From the NCBI GenBank assembly GCA_050735975.1, contig JBOHVS010000110.1, positions 1 to 15,059 on the forward strand: a DNA stretch of 15,059 nt. Reading direction: 5' to 3'. The first letter of the stretch is position 1, and every line of letters begins with the position of its first letter. Positions 1-7,513 of this stretch are shown piece after piece. Made by a program: the position numbers and the translations under genes. Source of the stretch: DATMBL01 sp050735975 (GTDB lineage: Bacteria; Desulfobacterota; Binatia; UBA9968). The notes under the pieces are model-generated. The model worked only from the letters and a program-made list of their open reading frames with translations. It did no database searches and was not told where the DNA came from.

Positions 1-1015
1 CCTCGGGAGATGCATCGAATACATCTCTATAAATCTCCTCAAGGACGGGGCCGGGCACGGGATCAACGGGCCGCTTCAATTTCTCCGCTTCAGCTAAGAG
101 GTCTGGATCTTTGGCTGCACTCACAAAGCTGCTGCGCAGAACCTCTACCCTGCCGGAGGGGACACCGGGAGGAAGAAAAAAGGGCCGTCCACCGAAGGAG
201 CTTGCTGCGGCAACGCTTACGAGGGATTTGTCCTTCTTGCTGTCAACTAATTCCCAAAAGGTTGGAGCATCAGGAAAATCGGAGTCCCGTTTTCGCTCCG
301 ACGTTCCAATTTGCGCGATGACAGCGATTTTGCCGGTTTTTAAAAGCTCCTTTGCCTGAAGCAGGAAGGAGCTCTCCGACTGCGCGTATGCGTTGACCTC
401 ACCCTGCCGAAGCGCCAGGTGAATCTCAGTGCTTCCAGGATAACCCGAAACGAATTCATACTTTAATTCGGGGACGAGCGCCTCCAGTGTTTTCCACAAC
501 ACAAAGGTAGAACTCCCCAGGCCGGTTGAGCCGACAAAGATTTTTTTTTCGCCAGCCGAGGCTTCCGTGAGCTTTTGCAAGCTCCCGGGAAGCAGGTCGC
601 TGCGGACGAACACCACCTGATTCTCAAAGGTCGCGCTGCCCAAGGGGATAAACTTGGTGATGTCGAACTCAACTCCCGCTTGACCGGTGAATTGGGACAG
701 ATAGACGCCTCGCGACAGATGAGCCCACGTGAGACCGTCGGGATCGGCAACCTTAGACAGGTAGTTTGCAGCCCGGATCCCTCCGCCGCCCGGCATGTTT
801 TGAACGATGATCTCCTGTTCTCCGGGAAGGTGTTCCTTCATATGCCGGGCAAAGAGTCTCGCATAGGCATCGTAGCCGCCCCCGGGCGATGCCGAAACAA
901 TGATGCGAAATGTCTTCCCGTCGAAGAAGGGCGCCTTTGCGTCAGCGGCCAAAGTCGTTGAGGCAAAAAACGCCAAAATAGAAAGCCATGTAAAAAAAGA
1001 AACGATCTTTTTCAT
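1..1015 (-). CDS. TctC/Bug-family tripartite tricarboxylate transporter-type periplasmic binding protein (3' end cut by window edge)
   Basis: The frame runs open for 338 codons from an ATG at 1015 to the left edge, so only the last few residues are missing; family members are usually about 320-350 aa. An AGGAGG lies 7 bases upstream of the start. Residues 1-23 form a Sec signal peptide (MKK, hydrophobic core, TLA cleavage). The family is recognised from FRIIVSASPGGGYDAYARL (about 36-54) and IIVQNMPGGGGIRAANYL (about 69-86), the two conserved N-terminal lobe motifs of Bug proteins. Such proteins bind carboxylates or other small organic anions in the periplasm and normally serve a TctA/TctB permease. 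No tctA or tctB is visible here; the gene is instead last in a run behind a complete ABC importer, 51 bases after the preceding reading frame. Family assignment is strong; the ligand cannot be inferred. Confidence 0.9.
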   Translation of the reverse strand, partial: MKKIVSFFTWLSILAFFASTTLAADAKAPFFDGKTFRIIVSASPGGGYDAYARLFARHMKEHLPGEQEIIVQNMPGGGGIRAANYLSKVADPDGLTWAHLSRGVYLSQFTGQAGVEFDITKFIPLGSATFENQVVFVRSDLLPGSLQKLTEASAGEKKIFVGSTGLGSSTFVLWKTLEALVPELKYEFVSGYPGSTEIHLALRQGEVNAYAQSESSFLLQAKELLKTGKIAVIAQIGTSERKRDSDFPDAPTFWELVDSKKDKSLVSVAAASSFGGRPFFLPPGVPSGRVEVLRSSFVSAAKDPDLLAEAEKLKRPVDPVPGPVLEEIYRDVFDASPE

Positions 1016-1066
1016 TTTGAGCCTCCTTCAATAATTGTTTTCTGCGTTTATCGCTAACGGGCAATG

Positions 1067-1251
1067 CTATTTCTTTTTCTCCTTCTCGACCATCTGGATC
1101 ATCTCACAGGGAGGGGCTTTGTCCTTAGCTTTAGCATCGCAGAAGACCAGTGGCGCGGAATCCAATATCCTTCCGTGCGCATCCACGGCCTTAAGGGTGT
1201 AGACAGCGGGCTTCAGCAGCTTTCTTCGAATCTCGTTGTCGATTTCCAAAA
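1067..1251 (-). pseudogene. 3' portion of the frameshifted secreted-protein gene
   Basis: This frame continues immediately after the stop of the upstream reading frame, displaced by one base. It encodes a short beta-rich stretch (PIVLEIDNEIRRKLLKPAVY, then a segment ending APLVFCDAKAKD) and a lysine-rich tail ending EKEKKK, with a TAG stop at 1067-1069. The only nearby initiator is a TTG at 1249 with no Shine-Dalgarno sequence before it, so independent translation looks unlikely. Restoring one C in the CCCC run at 1256-1259, or removing one TC unit just beside it, would join it to the preceding 145 codons as one protein of about 207 aa. I therefore treat it as the broken 3' end of that gene. 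A sequencing or assembly indel is at least as likely as a real mutation. Confidence 0.6.
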
Positions 1252-1689
1252 CTATTGGGGAGAGAAAACATCGACTCTCATCTCATCGGGCACCGATTTA
1301 CCTTCATATCGAGTTTTAACCTTTGCCGTTACCTGTTGTCCCGCATCGAGCTTTCCTTTTTCCGGGGCTTTAGCCACACCGCCCAGCCAGCCGCCGGTTT
1401 CAGTTTTTCCCTGGCCGAAAATCCGGTACGACTGCGGATTCTTGGCGGTGTTCTTGATGACGACGTCCATCAGGAGTCTCCCGGCTGCTTTCCCTTTTTT
1501 GGCATCTATATACGGTTCAACGCTAACGACCTCGGCCGGCGCCATCGTTCGCACGACGATCGTGCTGCCGTTCTTCTTTACGTGGGTTGTCTCTTTAACC
1601 GTCTGTGCCCGAGCTGACCCTTCCCACCCGCCGCAAAGCGACAGGAAAAAGGCAACTGCGGTGAGACGCAATATGACCCCATTCTTCAT
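1252..1689 (-). CDS. small secreted protein of unknown function, prematurely ended by a probable frameshift
   Basis: The ATG at 1689 is chosen over an in-frame start further upstream because AGGAGG sits 6 bases before it and the protein then begins directly with a signal peptide (hydrophobic core about 5-20, ARA cleavage near residue 28). The 145-aa product is predicted to be exported; its mature part alternates beta-strand-like segments (for example RLLMDVVIKNTAKNPQSYRI) and resembles a single immunoglobulin-like sandwich. I do not recognise a named family. It starts 10 bases after the ATPase stop, so it is clearly in the importer operon, which suggests a periplasmic accessory role (inference). 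The frame stops at TAG 1252-1254, in the middle of what reads as continuing beta structure, and the remainder lies in another frame down to 1067. Confidence 0.7.
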   Translation of the reverse strand: MKNGVILRLTAVAFFLSLCGGWEGSARAQTVKETTHVKKNGSTIVVRTMAPAEVVSVEPYIDAKKGKAAGRLLMDVVIKNTAKNPQSYRIFGQGKTETGGWLGGVAKAPEKGKLDAGQQVTAKVKTRYEGKSVPDEMRVDVFSPQ

Positions 1690-1699
1690 CGGGAACCTC

Positions 1700-2815
1700 C
1701 TAGGGTGAATTCGTTGTGAGAGCAGCTTGTTTTTCAATCACCAGACATCGTTCCGGCGGCAAATGAAGAAATACTTGCCGCTGTTTTCCGAACGCTCTGA
1801 TGGCATCACTTTTGACTCTGCATTCCTGATCGCCGACGCGGATCTGATACTCCACCGAATCGCCTTGAAACGTTTCAAGTACGATTTCGCCGGGTATGAC
1901 GTTATTCGTGGCTTGTGGCTTGGCTTCGAAGATCTGAATGCCCTCGGGGCGAATTAGTACTTGCACCTGTTCTTTGGCTTTCAAGCCTCGCGGTAATAAG
2001 CAGGCGAGACGGCCCACGGACAAGTCAACGCCCTGCCCGTCGGGCGAAGAGGACAGAGAAACCGTGCCATGGAAGATGTTCGTTTTACCGATGAAGTTGG
2101 CTGTGAAGGCGTCCTTCGGTTCGAGATAGATTTGCCGCGGCGTGCCTTCCTGTATGATGACTCCGAGGTTCATGACCGCGACCTGATCGGATAAAGCCAG
2201 GGCTTCGGCTTGATCATGAGTCACATAGAGGGTTGTGATGCCGAGACGACCCACGAGAAGTTTGAGCTCCACCCGCATTTCTTCCCGGAGCTTGGCGTCG
2301 AGATTGCTCAGCGGCTCATCCAGGAGAAGGAGCTTGGGTTCATAAATCAAAGCTCGCGCCAGCGCCACTCTCTGCTGCTGCCCGCCGCTCAGAAAAGGCG
2401 CGGGCCGGTCTGCAAGGCCATCGAGCTGTACCAGGCTGAGGGCCTTTAAGACCTTCTCCCGAATCTCGCTCTTGGGTATCCCTCCCCGGCTGCTGTGCTT
2501 TAACGGGAAAGCCACGTTATTGAAGACGGTGAGGTGAGGCCAGATGGCGTAGGACTGGAAAACCATGCCGATGGCCCTGTGGTGAACCGGGACGAGGATG
2601 CCCTCCTCTTTGGAGAAGACCTTGGTGTCTCCAATAGAGATCTCCCCCCCGTCTGGAGTCTCCAGGCCGGCAATGGAGCGCAGAGTAGTCGTCTTACCGC
2701 AACCGCTGGGGCCCAGGAGCGTATAGAACTCCCCTTCGCCGACTTCGAAGGAGATTCCCTTCACCGCCTGAACGCCGCCGGCAAAGTCCTTTATCAGGTT
2801 TTTCACTCGAAGCAT
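1700..2815 (-). CDS. ABC importer ATP-binding subunit (Fe3+/polyamine-class, FbpC/PotA-like)
   Basis: This cytoplasmic ATPase would energise the adjacent permease. All nucleotide-binding motifs are present and intact: Walker A GPSGCGKTT at 35-43, Q-loop Gln87 in MVFQSYAIWPHLTVF, signature LSGGQQQR at 142-149, Walker B LLLLDEP ending D166-E167, D-loop SNLDA, and H-loop His200 in VTHDQ. Residues from about 240 onward form a TOBE-like C-terminal region (RPEGI motif), typical of the FbpC/PotA/MalK group; the length of 371 aa fits. Two adjacent ATGs exist at 2818 and 2815. The second is preferred because AGGAGG is only 2 bases from the first and 5 from the second. The frame stays open far upstream into the permease gene, but that extension has no ribosome site and is not protein-like. 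It lies 20 bases after the permease stop. Confidence 0.95.
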   Translation of the reverse strand: MLRVKNLIKDFAGGVQAVKGISFEVGEGEFYTLLGPSGCGKTTTLRSIAGLETPDGGEISIGDTKVFSKEEGILVPVHHRAIGMVFQSYAIWPHLTVFNNVAFPLKHSSRGGIPKSEIREKVLKALSLVQLDGLADRPAPFLSGGQQQRVALARALIYEPKLLLLDEPLSNLDAKLREEMRVELKLLVGRLGITTLYVTHDQAEALALSDQVAVMNLGVIIQEGTPRQIYLEPKDAFTANFIGKTNIFHGTVSLSSSPDGQGVDLSVGRLACLLPRGLKAKEQVQVLIRPEGIQIFEAKPQATNNVIPGEIVLETFQGDSVEYQIRVGDQECRVKSDAIRAFGKQRQVFLHLPPERCLVIEKQAALTTNSP

Positions 2816-2820
2816 CATCA

Positions 2821-2826
2821 CCTCCT
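2821..2826 (-). promoter_or_regulatory. ribosome binding site deciding the ATPase start
   Basis: The minus-strand sequence AGGAGG is followed by TGATGATG. It selects the ATG at 2815 (5-base spacing) over the one at 2818 (2-base spacing). It lies just past the permease stop codon, consistent with coupled translation. Confidence 0.7.
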
Positions 2827-2835
2827 GATGATCGA

Positions 2836-4608
2836 TCAGCTCGGCGTCTCTTGCACCTTGGCTCGCGAGGCAAAATATTGGCCGAGGAAGACGAGAGTAA
2901 AAGTGATTGCGACCATCAGAACTCCTACCACGCAGGCATCCTGCACTCTTGCATTTTGCCATAGGTTCCAGATCAGCACGGAGAAAACCACGGTCTTGGG
3001 CGTATAGAGCAAGACCGGAATCGTGAACAGGGCGATCGTCAACATGGCGGCGTAAAGCCAACCATTCACAAATGCCGGAATCAGGAGCCTCAGTGTGATC
3101 AGGAAAAAAGTCTTGAGCCATCCAACGCCGCAAGTCTGGGAGGCCTCTTCCAGCTCTTTGTGGAGTTGGAACATGGTGCCGATCATGATCCTGCTGCCAT
3201 AGCTGAGCCTTTTGATGGTCATCCCCACGATGATGATCCAGATGGTGGCGTAGATCGGGATGATGTGGTTAAATTTGAGGTGAAAAACGATCAGCCCTAT
3301 CCCCACAACGATGCTCGGGATGGCGTGCGGCAAAAACGTCATCAGATCCATGAGCCGGCCGCCGCGAAATTGCGCTCGCACTACAAACCAGGCTGCCAGA
3401 GAAGAGAGAAGCATGGTGGTTGTGGCTACGGCCACAGTCACGTACGCTGTATTTCTGAGCGCCAACCCAAAATTTGGGATCTGCCCGATCCTCAAATAGC
3501 CATCGAAGGACGCATTGGTCAGTGCGGCCAGCGAGGGTGCCTGCAGATACGGCAAAAGGCTGCCCCAGATCAGAACCAGCAGGGGAAAGATCACCGAAAA
3601 CGAGAAGAAAAGGGCGGTGAAGGCCAGGGCCGCGTAACGCCATCTGCCGAGGTCTATGATTCTGGGGCGGTAAGCCTTGCCGGTAACAGTGGTAAAGCGC
3701 TCCGCGTGTTTAGTGGCGCGACTATAGAAATAGATCAACAAAACGCTCGCAATGACGAAGAGGATCGATACCGCAGCCGCAACGCTATACTGCGGGAAAT
3801 CGGTTTCTGCGCGCGTGGCAAAGAAGATCTTCGTGGTCAGAAGCTGCAGACCGACTGGCAGCGCGATAATAGCGGGGATCTCGAAAGACTCGATCACGGT
3901 TATAAAATAATAAATGAACGCAGCCAGGATACCCGGGAGCATGAGCGGCGCCGTGACAACCCCGGCCGTGCGCAAGACGCCGGTGCCGCTGGTATAGGCG
4001 GCCTCCTCGAGCGCAGGGTCCATGCTCTTGAGCACGGCCGACATCATGAGAAAGCTTCCCGGTGTCAGACGGAGGCCTTCCACGAAGATCAGGCCGGTAA
4101 GATTATAGATGTCAAACGGCGCCTGCTCGAGACCGAAGATGAACATGAGAAGCTTATTGAGCACGCCAATCTGCGGGCTGAGAAGCAGGATGTAAGAGAT
4201 AGCAAAGATCAAACCTGGTATGGCTACCGGCGCGAAGAGCAGGGCATAAGTCACGTTTCTAAACGGCATATTGGTCCGCTCGACCAACCACGCGAAGACT
4301 GTACCGAGCCCCACCGCCAGGAATGTCCCCCCCAGCCCGTAAATGGTCGTGTTCCAGACCATTTCAAAAAATCTTTCATGGCCGAAGACCTTGCTATAAC
4401 TGGCAAACGTAAAAGAGGTGACCTCACCGAGCTCCCAGCCGGGATGAAAACTATTCCACAAAAGGGAGAAAAGAGGGACAAGAGTCAAATAGCCAAGGAC
4501 CGCTATGAGAAGGACGAATACAGCAGATCTCAAATTGAGTTTTTTTATCGAGTCAACAAACCCGAACTCCCATCCCAGCAGCCTTCTTGCCTGCGGAGCC
4601 GCCTTCAT
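2836..4608 (-). CDS. ABC importer permease, two fused membrane domains (Fe3+-class, FbpB/ThiP-like)
   Basis: The 590-aa inner-membrane protein carries two tandem binding-protein-dependent transport domains, so one polypeptide supplies the whole translocation pore. Each half has the cytoplasmic EAA loop that docks the ATPase: LEEAAYTSGTGVLRTAG with a following LPG at about 200-226, and ELEEASQTCGVGWLKTF with a following IP at about 485-511. Hydrophobic segments run throughout, beginning about residue 30. The duplicated layout is typical of Fe3+, thiamine and related importers. ATG 4608 is chosen because GAGGA precedes it by about 7 bases; a frame extension to 4815 overlaps the binding-protein gene and encodes no membrane or signal-like sequence. 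It starts 32 bases after the binding-protein stop and ends 20 bases before the ATPase. The substrate cannot be read from the permease. Confidence 0.94.
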   Translation of the reverse strand: MKAAPQARRLLGWEFGFVDSIKKLNLRSAVFVLLIAVLGYLTLVPLFSLLWNSFHPGWELGEVTSFTFASYSKVFGHERFFEMVWNTTIYGLGGTFLAVGLGTVFAWLVERTNMPFRNVTYALLFAPVAIPGLIFAISYILLLSPQIGVLNKLLMFIFGLEQAPFDIYNLTGLIFVEGLRLTPGSFLMMSAVLKSMDPALEEAAYTSGTGVLRTAGVVTAPLMLPGILAAFIYYFITVIESFEIPAIIALPVGLQLLTTKIFFATRAETDFPQYSVAAAVSILFVIASVLLIYFYSRATKHAERFTTVTGKAYRPRIIDLGRWRYAALAFTALFFSFSVIFPLLVLIWGSLLPYLQAPSLAALTNASFDGYLRIGQIPNFGLALRNTAYVTVAVATTTMLLSSLAAWFVVRAQFRGGRLMDLMTFLPHAIPSIVVGIGLIVFHLKFNHIIPIYATIWIIIVGMTIKRLSYGSRIMIGTMFQLHKELEEASQTCGVGWLKTFFLITLRLLIPAFVNGWLYAAMLTIALFTIPVLLYTPKTVVFSVLIWNLWQNARVQDACVVGVLMVAITFTLVFLGQYFASRAKVQETPS

Positions 4609-4640
4609 AACTGGTCCTCGAGAGGGTGTGAGGGGGTCGA

Positions 4641-5708
4641 TTACTCTGCGCCTACCGCAGTGCGAAACTTTCCCGCTGTTCCGCTCTTGGCCGCTTTGGC
4701 ACCCCATTGCCAATCGAAATAGACCGTCTTCGCCTCCCCAAGCGCCTTTTGCTGCGGGTTTCCTGGAATCATGCTGTTCCCATAGCCGCCACACTTGTCC
4801 ATCCCGCGTAGCCACTCAGGGGAACCGAGAATCCAGTACATGAAAAGCTCCGCGGCATTGGGATGAGGGGCATGCTCCATGGCGCCCTGGAGGAGGAGGT
4901 CTATGGGAACCATCGGGTCCAACGGCGCCCAGTCCACCGGAGCTCCGTTGCCCTTAAATTCTGTAACAGCGATCCTGCGAATGATGCCCGGGGCCAAAAC
5001 AATCTCCCCGGCCGCTACCATCTGCGTAACGACGGTATTGTTGGTGTGAAATTTTGGATCCATGTCTCCCAGCTTGTCGAGGAACTGTGTGGTCTTCTCC
5101 AGTCCCCATTTCTGCGACAGGATGATCCATTCTTTGACGTCAGTGTCGATACCGATCTTGCCTTTCCATTTCGGCTTTAGCAGATCCTGATAGCTCCGCG
5201 GCAGATCTTCCTTACGTACTTTTTGTGAGTTATAGGCTAGACCTCGCGGTGCCGTATACCCGATGAGGGCAGTACTATTCGGGCTTACAAGCGCAGGCAC
5301 GTCCCGGTACATAGCCACCCGCTCTTTGTAAGGCAGCTTCTTAAGTAGCCCCCTTTGCTCCAAACGCGGCACATGGTGCACGCTCATATTGCTTACGTCG
5401 ACCGTGTAGACCCTCGCCGCGCCTTCGAGGAGGACGCGCTGCACGATCTGCGCAGTCGTGTACTCGGTGTGCTCAACTTGGACGCCATACTCCTTCTCGA
5501 AAGGTCCGACCACCAGCGGCTTGCACGCGGGATCGGGGTGGCTCCACCAGACGAGCTTCCCTTCCTTCTTGGCTCCTGTGACGAGCTTCTGGTATTCATC
5601 CTTGGGTCCGATCCACCAATCCGGAACACTGGCGGCGTAGACTGGCGAGAAACAAAAGGAAAATATCAGCGAGAAGAATAATCCGCCGAACAGTAATGAA
5701 CGTTTCAT
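4641..5708 (-). CDS. periplasmic extracellular solute-binding protein of the ABC importer (Fe3+/type 1 family)
   Basis: This 355-aa protein captures the substrate in the periplasm and hands it to the permease encoded next. Residues 1-25 are a clear signal peptide ending VYA. The mature protein has the layout of family 1/Fe3+ binding proteins: an early GKLVWWSHPDP strand-loop, a hinge segment PRGLAYNSQKV, the DLLKPKWKGKIGID region, and a C-terminal AAELFMYWILGSPEW segment. The adjacent tyrosine pair that coordinates iron in FbpA is absent, so iron is not assured and an organic ligand is possible (inference). The ATG at 5708 follows GGAGG by 7 bases and is the first gene of the minus-strand importer operon. 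Upstream is a 538-base divergent intergenic region that should contain its promoter, although I could not identify convincing -35/-10 boxes. Confidence 0.92.
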   Translation of the reverse strand: MKRSLLFGGLFFSLIFSFCFSPVYAASVPDWWIGPKDEYQKLVTGAKKEGKLVWWSHPDPACKPLVVGPFEKEYGVQVEHTEYTTAQIVQRVLLEGAARVYTVDVSNMSVHHVPRLEQRGLLKKLPYKERVAMYRDVPALVSPNSTALIGYTAPRGLAYNSQKVRKEDLPRSYQDLLKPKWKGKIGIDTDVKEWIILSQKWGLEKTTQFLDKLGDMDPKFHTNNTVVTQMVAAGEIVLAPGIIRRIAVTEFKGNGAPVDWAPLDPMVPIDLLLQGAMEHAPHPNAAELFMYWILGSPEWLRGMDKCGGYGNSMIPGNPQQKALGEAKTVYFDWQWGAKAAKSGTAGKFRTAVGAE

Positions 5709-6053
5709 TGCTTCACCTCCACGACTAGAAATTTTTCATCGCGCGGCGCGGTCGAACGCAGCGCCACACAGAGTTTAAATTCTCTTGGATTGCGCCTCAT
5801 GCCCCTCCCTAGTCCCGTGATTAGGCTGGCCTTACGTTTTCAAGGAACTTGTGCAATCGTGGTCGAATCGATGAAGAATGATCTCGCAGGGCCAACGAGG
5901 GGCAAAGAACATGCCATCCTTCCGAAAGGTGACACAAAAATGCAATTTGTAAAAAGAAACCGTTCTTAGGGTATGTGATATTAATCTCGCCCATCCCACA
6001 GAAATGATTGTTCGTGCGCATGATGATTACACTCGTTAGCGAAATCAATCTTT

Positions 6054-6076
6054 GTTGTGCAAGAACTATACACAAC
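6054..6076. repeat. inverted repeat GTTGTG-N11-CACAAC, possible operator
   Basis: Perfect 6-base arms at 6054-6059 and 6071-6076 are separated by 11 bases, giving 17-base centre spacing compatible with a dimeric helix-turn-helix regulator. A TATACA (-10-like) at 6067-6072 overlaps the right arm, although no good -35 box is correctly spaced. Six-base arms can arise by chance. Confidence 0.25.
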
Positions 6077-6234
6077 GGCAGTTGAATCGCTCCATTTTAT
6101 TATTTGGCGCTGCTCCGCGAACGGTTTTGTCGCCAAAACAAAGAAGTTACTCGGGCAAGACCAATGTGCAGGATGTTTACATTCGACCAGCGGTCCAAGC
6201 GAAATGGTTGAGGTGGTGCAATTTTCGGAAGGTA

Positions 6235-6241
6235 GAGGAGG
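6235..6241 (+). promoter_or_regulatory. ribosome binding site deciding the M24 hydrolase start
   Basis: GAGGAGG lies 5 bases before the ATG at 6247. It fixes the start there, although the frame is open for 65 more codons upstream. Confidence 0.8.
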
Positions 6242-6246
6242 CGTTT

Positions 6247-7404
6247 ATGTTTCAGATGGATCTTACGCCTTTTGGAGTTGATATCGAACGCCTGACGGCG
6301 CAGCGGCTCGCAAGGCTACAGGAATCCATGAAGCGGCATGGTCTGGGAGTGCTCATGCTCACGGATCAGCAAAATATCCGCTACGCGACGAACACGGTTT
6401 TCATGCTCAACCTGCGCGCGACGGCGATCCAGCGCTTCGTGCTAGTCCCGGCCGAAGGCCCGCCTTTGATCTGCCAAAGAGAGACATCGAGAAAGGCGAA
6501 GCACCGGGTCCAGCGCTTCGATGCCTACATGTTTGCGATGCGCCCGGCCGTTGCCACAAAGGATTTCGCGGCTCAAGTAGTGGAAGGCCTGCGAGAACTG
6601 GGAGTCGCCAAGGAACGATTGGGTGTAGACAACCTGAATCTCGACGCGGTCGGAGCGTTAATAGATGCCGGCCTCGATGTGGTCGATGGTTGGCGCGCGC
6701 TGAATCAGGCGCGGTCGGTAAAGACCATCGATGAGCTTCAACTGATCCGCTGGACGACGCGAGCTAAGGAACGCGGCTACGACCTCGTTCGCGGAGCGCT
6801 TCATGAGGCGGATTTGCCCGAGGAGCGCTTGAGCCGGATTATGCTGAATTACCTACTCGATCAGAATTTCGAAGCCGGAAGCGAGTTCGTGTCGATCTAT
6901 GATTCGTCGCACGGAGATGCGCGACCGCACAACGAGCCCATGGGCACCGATCTGGTCGTGATCGAGGGCGATCTCGTGATCTGTGACGCGACGGTGGCAG
7001 GACCGGGGGGGTACTACAGCGACTTCGCGCGCACATTCAGCCGGGGGAAGCCGTCACAACAGAGCCGGGTTCGTTACAGGGAAGCCTATGAAACACTGCA
7101 AGAGGCGTTAGAGCTGATAAAGCCGGGACCGTGTACGGAACTATTCGCTCGGTTCGGCAAAAACTCTTTGTCCAGACTTCCGGGACTGGATGGCTTTCAC
7201 GGGGTCGGGCTCTGCATCTACGAAGCTCCATGGCTTCGCGGCGGAGACCCGGATGAGTACCTCGTGACCCTCGAAGAAGACATGATCATCGCCCTGGAGA
7301 TCAATCATTACCCTGTCAAGCTCGAGCACCTTCTACGGGTGACCGACAGGGGAGTTGAGATCTTGTCGCAGTATCCGCTCGACCCCGAACTCGTTCCGGC
7401 GTGA
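6247..7404 (+). CDS. M24-family metallohydrolase (Xaa-Pro peptidase/creatinase fold)
   Basis: The 385-aa protein has the two-domain creatinase/prolidase layout: an N-terminal domain (about 1-155) and a C-terminal pita-bread catalytic domain. The five metal ligands are recognisable: D247 and D259 in VICDATVAGPGGYYSDFARTF, H318 in HGVGL, E351 in ALEIN, and E360 in KLEHLLRVTDRG. The upstream active-site histidine is present as H228 in ARPHNEP. The histidine normally found in the HExP motif, seven residues after the metal His, is Tyr325 here (IYEAPWL). Relatives include prolidases, creatinase and DMSP lyase DddP, so the reaction cannot be assigned; a non-peptidase activity is plausible. No signal peptide is present, so the protein should be cytoplasmic. 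It is the only plus-strand gene, divergent from the importer operon and convergent with the oxygenase gene. Confidence 0.9.
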   Translation: MFQMDLTPFGVDIERLTAQRLARLQESMKRHGLGVLMLTDQQNIRYATNTVFMLNLRATAIQRFVLVPAEGPPLICQRETSRKAKHRVQRFDAYMFAMRPAVATKDFAAQVVEGLRELGVAKERLGVDNLNLDAVGALIDAGLDVVDGWRALNQARSVKTIDELQLIRWTTRAKERGYDLVRGALHEADLPEERLSRIMLNYLLDQNFEAGSEFVSIYDSSHGDARPHNEPMGTDLVVIEGDLVICDATVAGPGGYYSDFARTFSRGKPSQQSRVRYREAYETLQEALELIKPGPCTELFARFGKNSLSRLPGLDGFHGVGLCIYEAPWLRGGDPDEYLVTLEEDMIIALEINHYPVKLEHLLRVTDRGVEILSQYPLDPELVPA

Positions 7405-7414
7405 AAGTCAAAGC

Positions 7415-7454
7415 AGGCTGAGGTTCAGGTTAAGGTTAAGCTCAACCTCAGCCT
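7415..7454. terminator. hairpin between convergent genes, possible bidirectional terminator
   Basis: Perfect 11-base arms AGGCTGAGGTT (7415-7425) and AACCTCAGCCT (7444-7454) flank an 18-base loop containing GGTTAAGGTTAAG. It lies in the 109-base gap between the stops of the M24 gene and the oxygenase gene. A good T-run is lacking on both sides, so it may be an imperfect terminator or a repeat element rather than a classical intrinsic terminator. Confidence 0.5.
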
Positions 7455-7513
7455 CGGCCTTCCGACCTGCTCGGAATGCGCGCCTCGCATCTGAGATCTT
7501 TTTGAGCAGCTTG

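Larger units (their letters stand above)
5709..6246. other. divergent intergenic region between importer operon and M24 hydrolase gene
   Basis: This 538-base stretch holds no gene I can support. Open frames on both strands here lack ribosome sites and protein-like composition. It must contain the promoters for both flanking transcription units. The only structures I see are a GTTGTG/CACAAC inverted repeat at 6054-6076 and a small GTTTTG-TCGC-CAAAAC hairpin at 6124-6139. No clear sigma-70 promoter is evident on either strand. Confidence 0.6.

Noticed and set aside
1249..1262. Programmed ribosomal frameshifting at the 161/60-codon junction
   Set aside because: No canonical X-XXY-YYZ slippery heptamer or downstream stimulator is evident; a simple indel in the C-run explains it better.
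1064..1708. Plus-strand open frames opposite the frameshifted secreted-protein gene
   Set aside because: The minus strand has a ribosome site, a signal peptide and operon spacing; the plus-strand frames have none of these.
2816..3133. A 105-residue N-terminal extension of the ATPase frame
   Set aside because: It overlaps the permease gene and lacks a ribosome site; Walker A spacing from ATG 2815 is normal for the family.
3160..4722. A 520-codon open frame on the plus strand opposite the permease gene
   Set aside because: It is antisense to a clearly recognised membrane protein, has highly charged low-complexity composition and lacks a ribosome site; it is a codon-bias shadow.
5821..6075. 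An 84-codon minus-strand frame in the divergent intergenic region
   Set aside because: It starts at a TTG with no ribosome site, has no domain or signal peptide, and its composition looks random.
6052..6246. A 65-residue N-terminal extension of the M24 protein
   Set aside because: GAGGAGG directly before ATG 6247 fixes the start, and the extension is not conserved-looking protein sequence.
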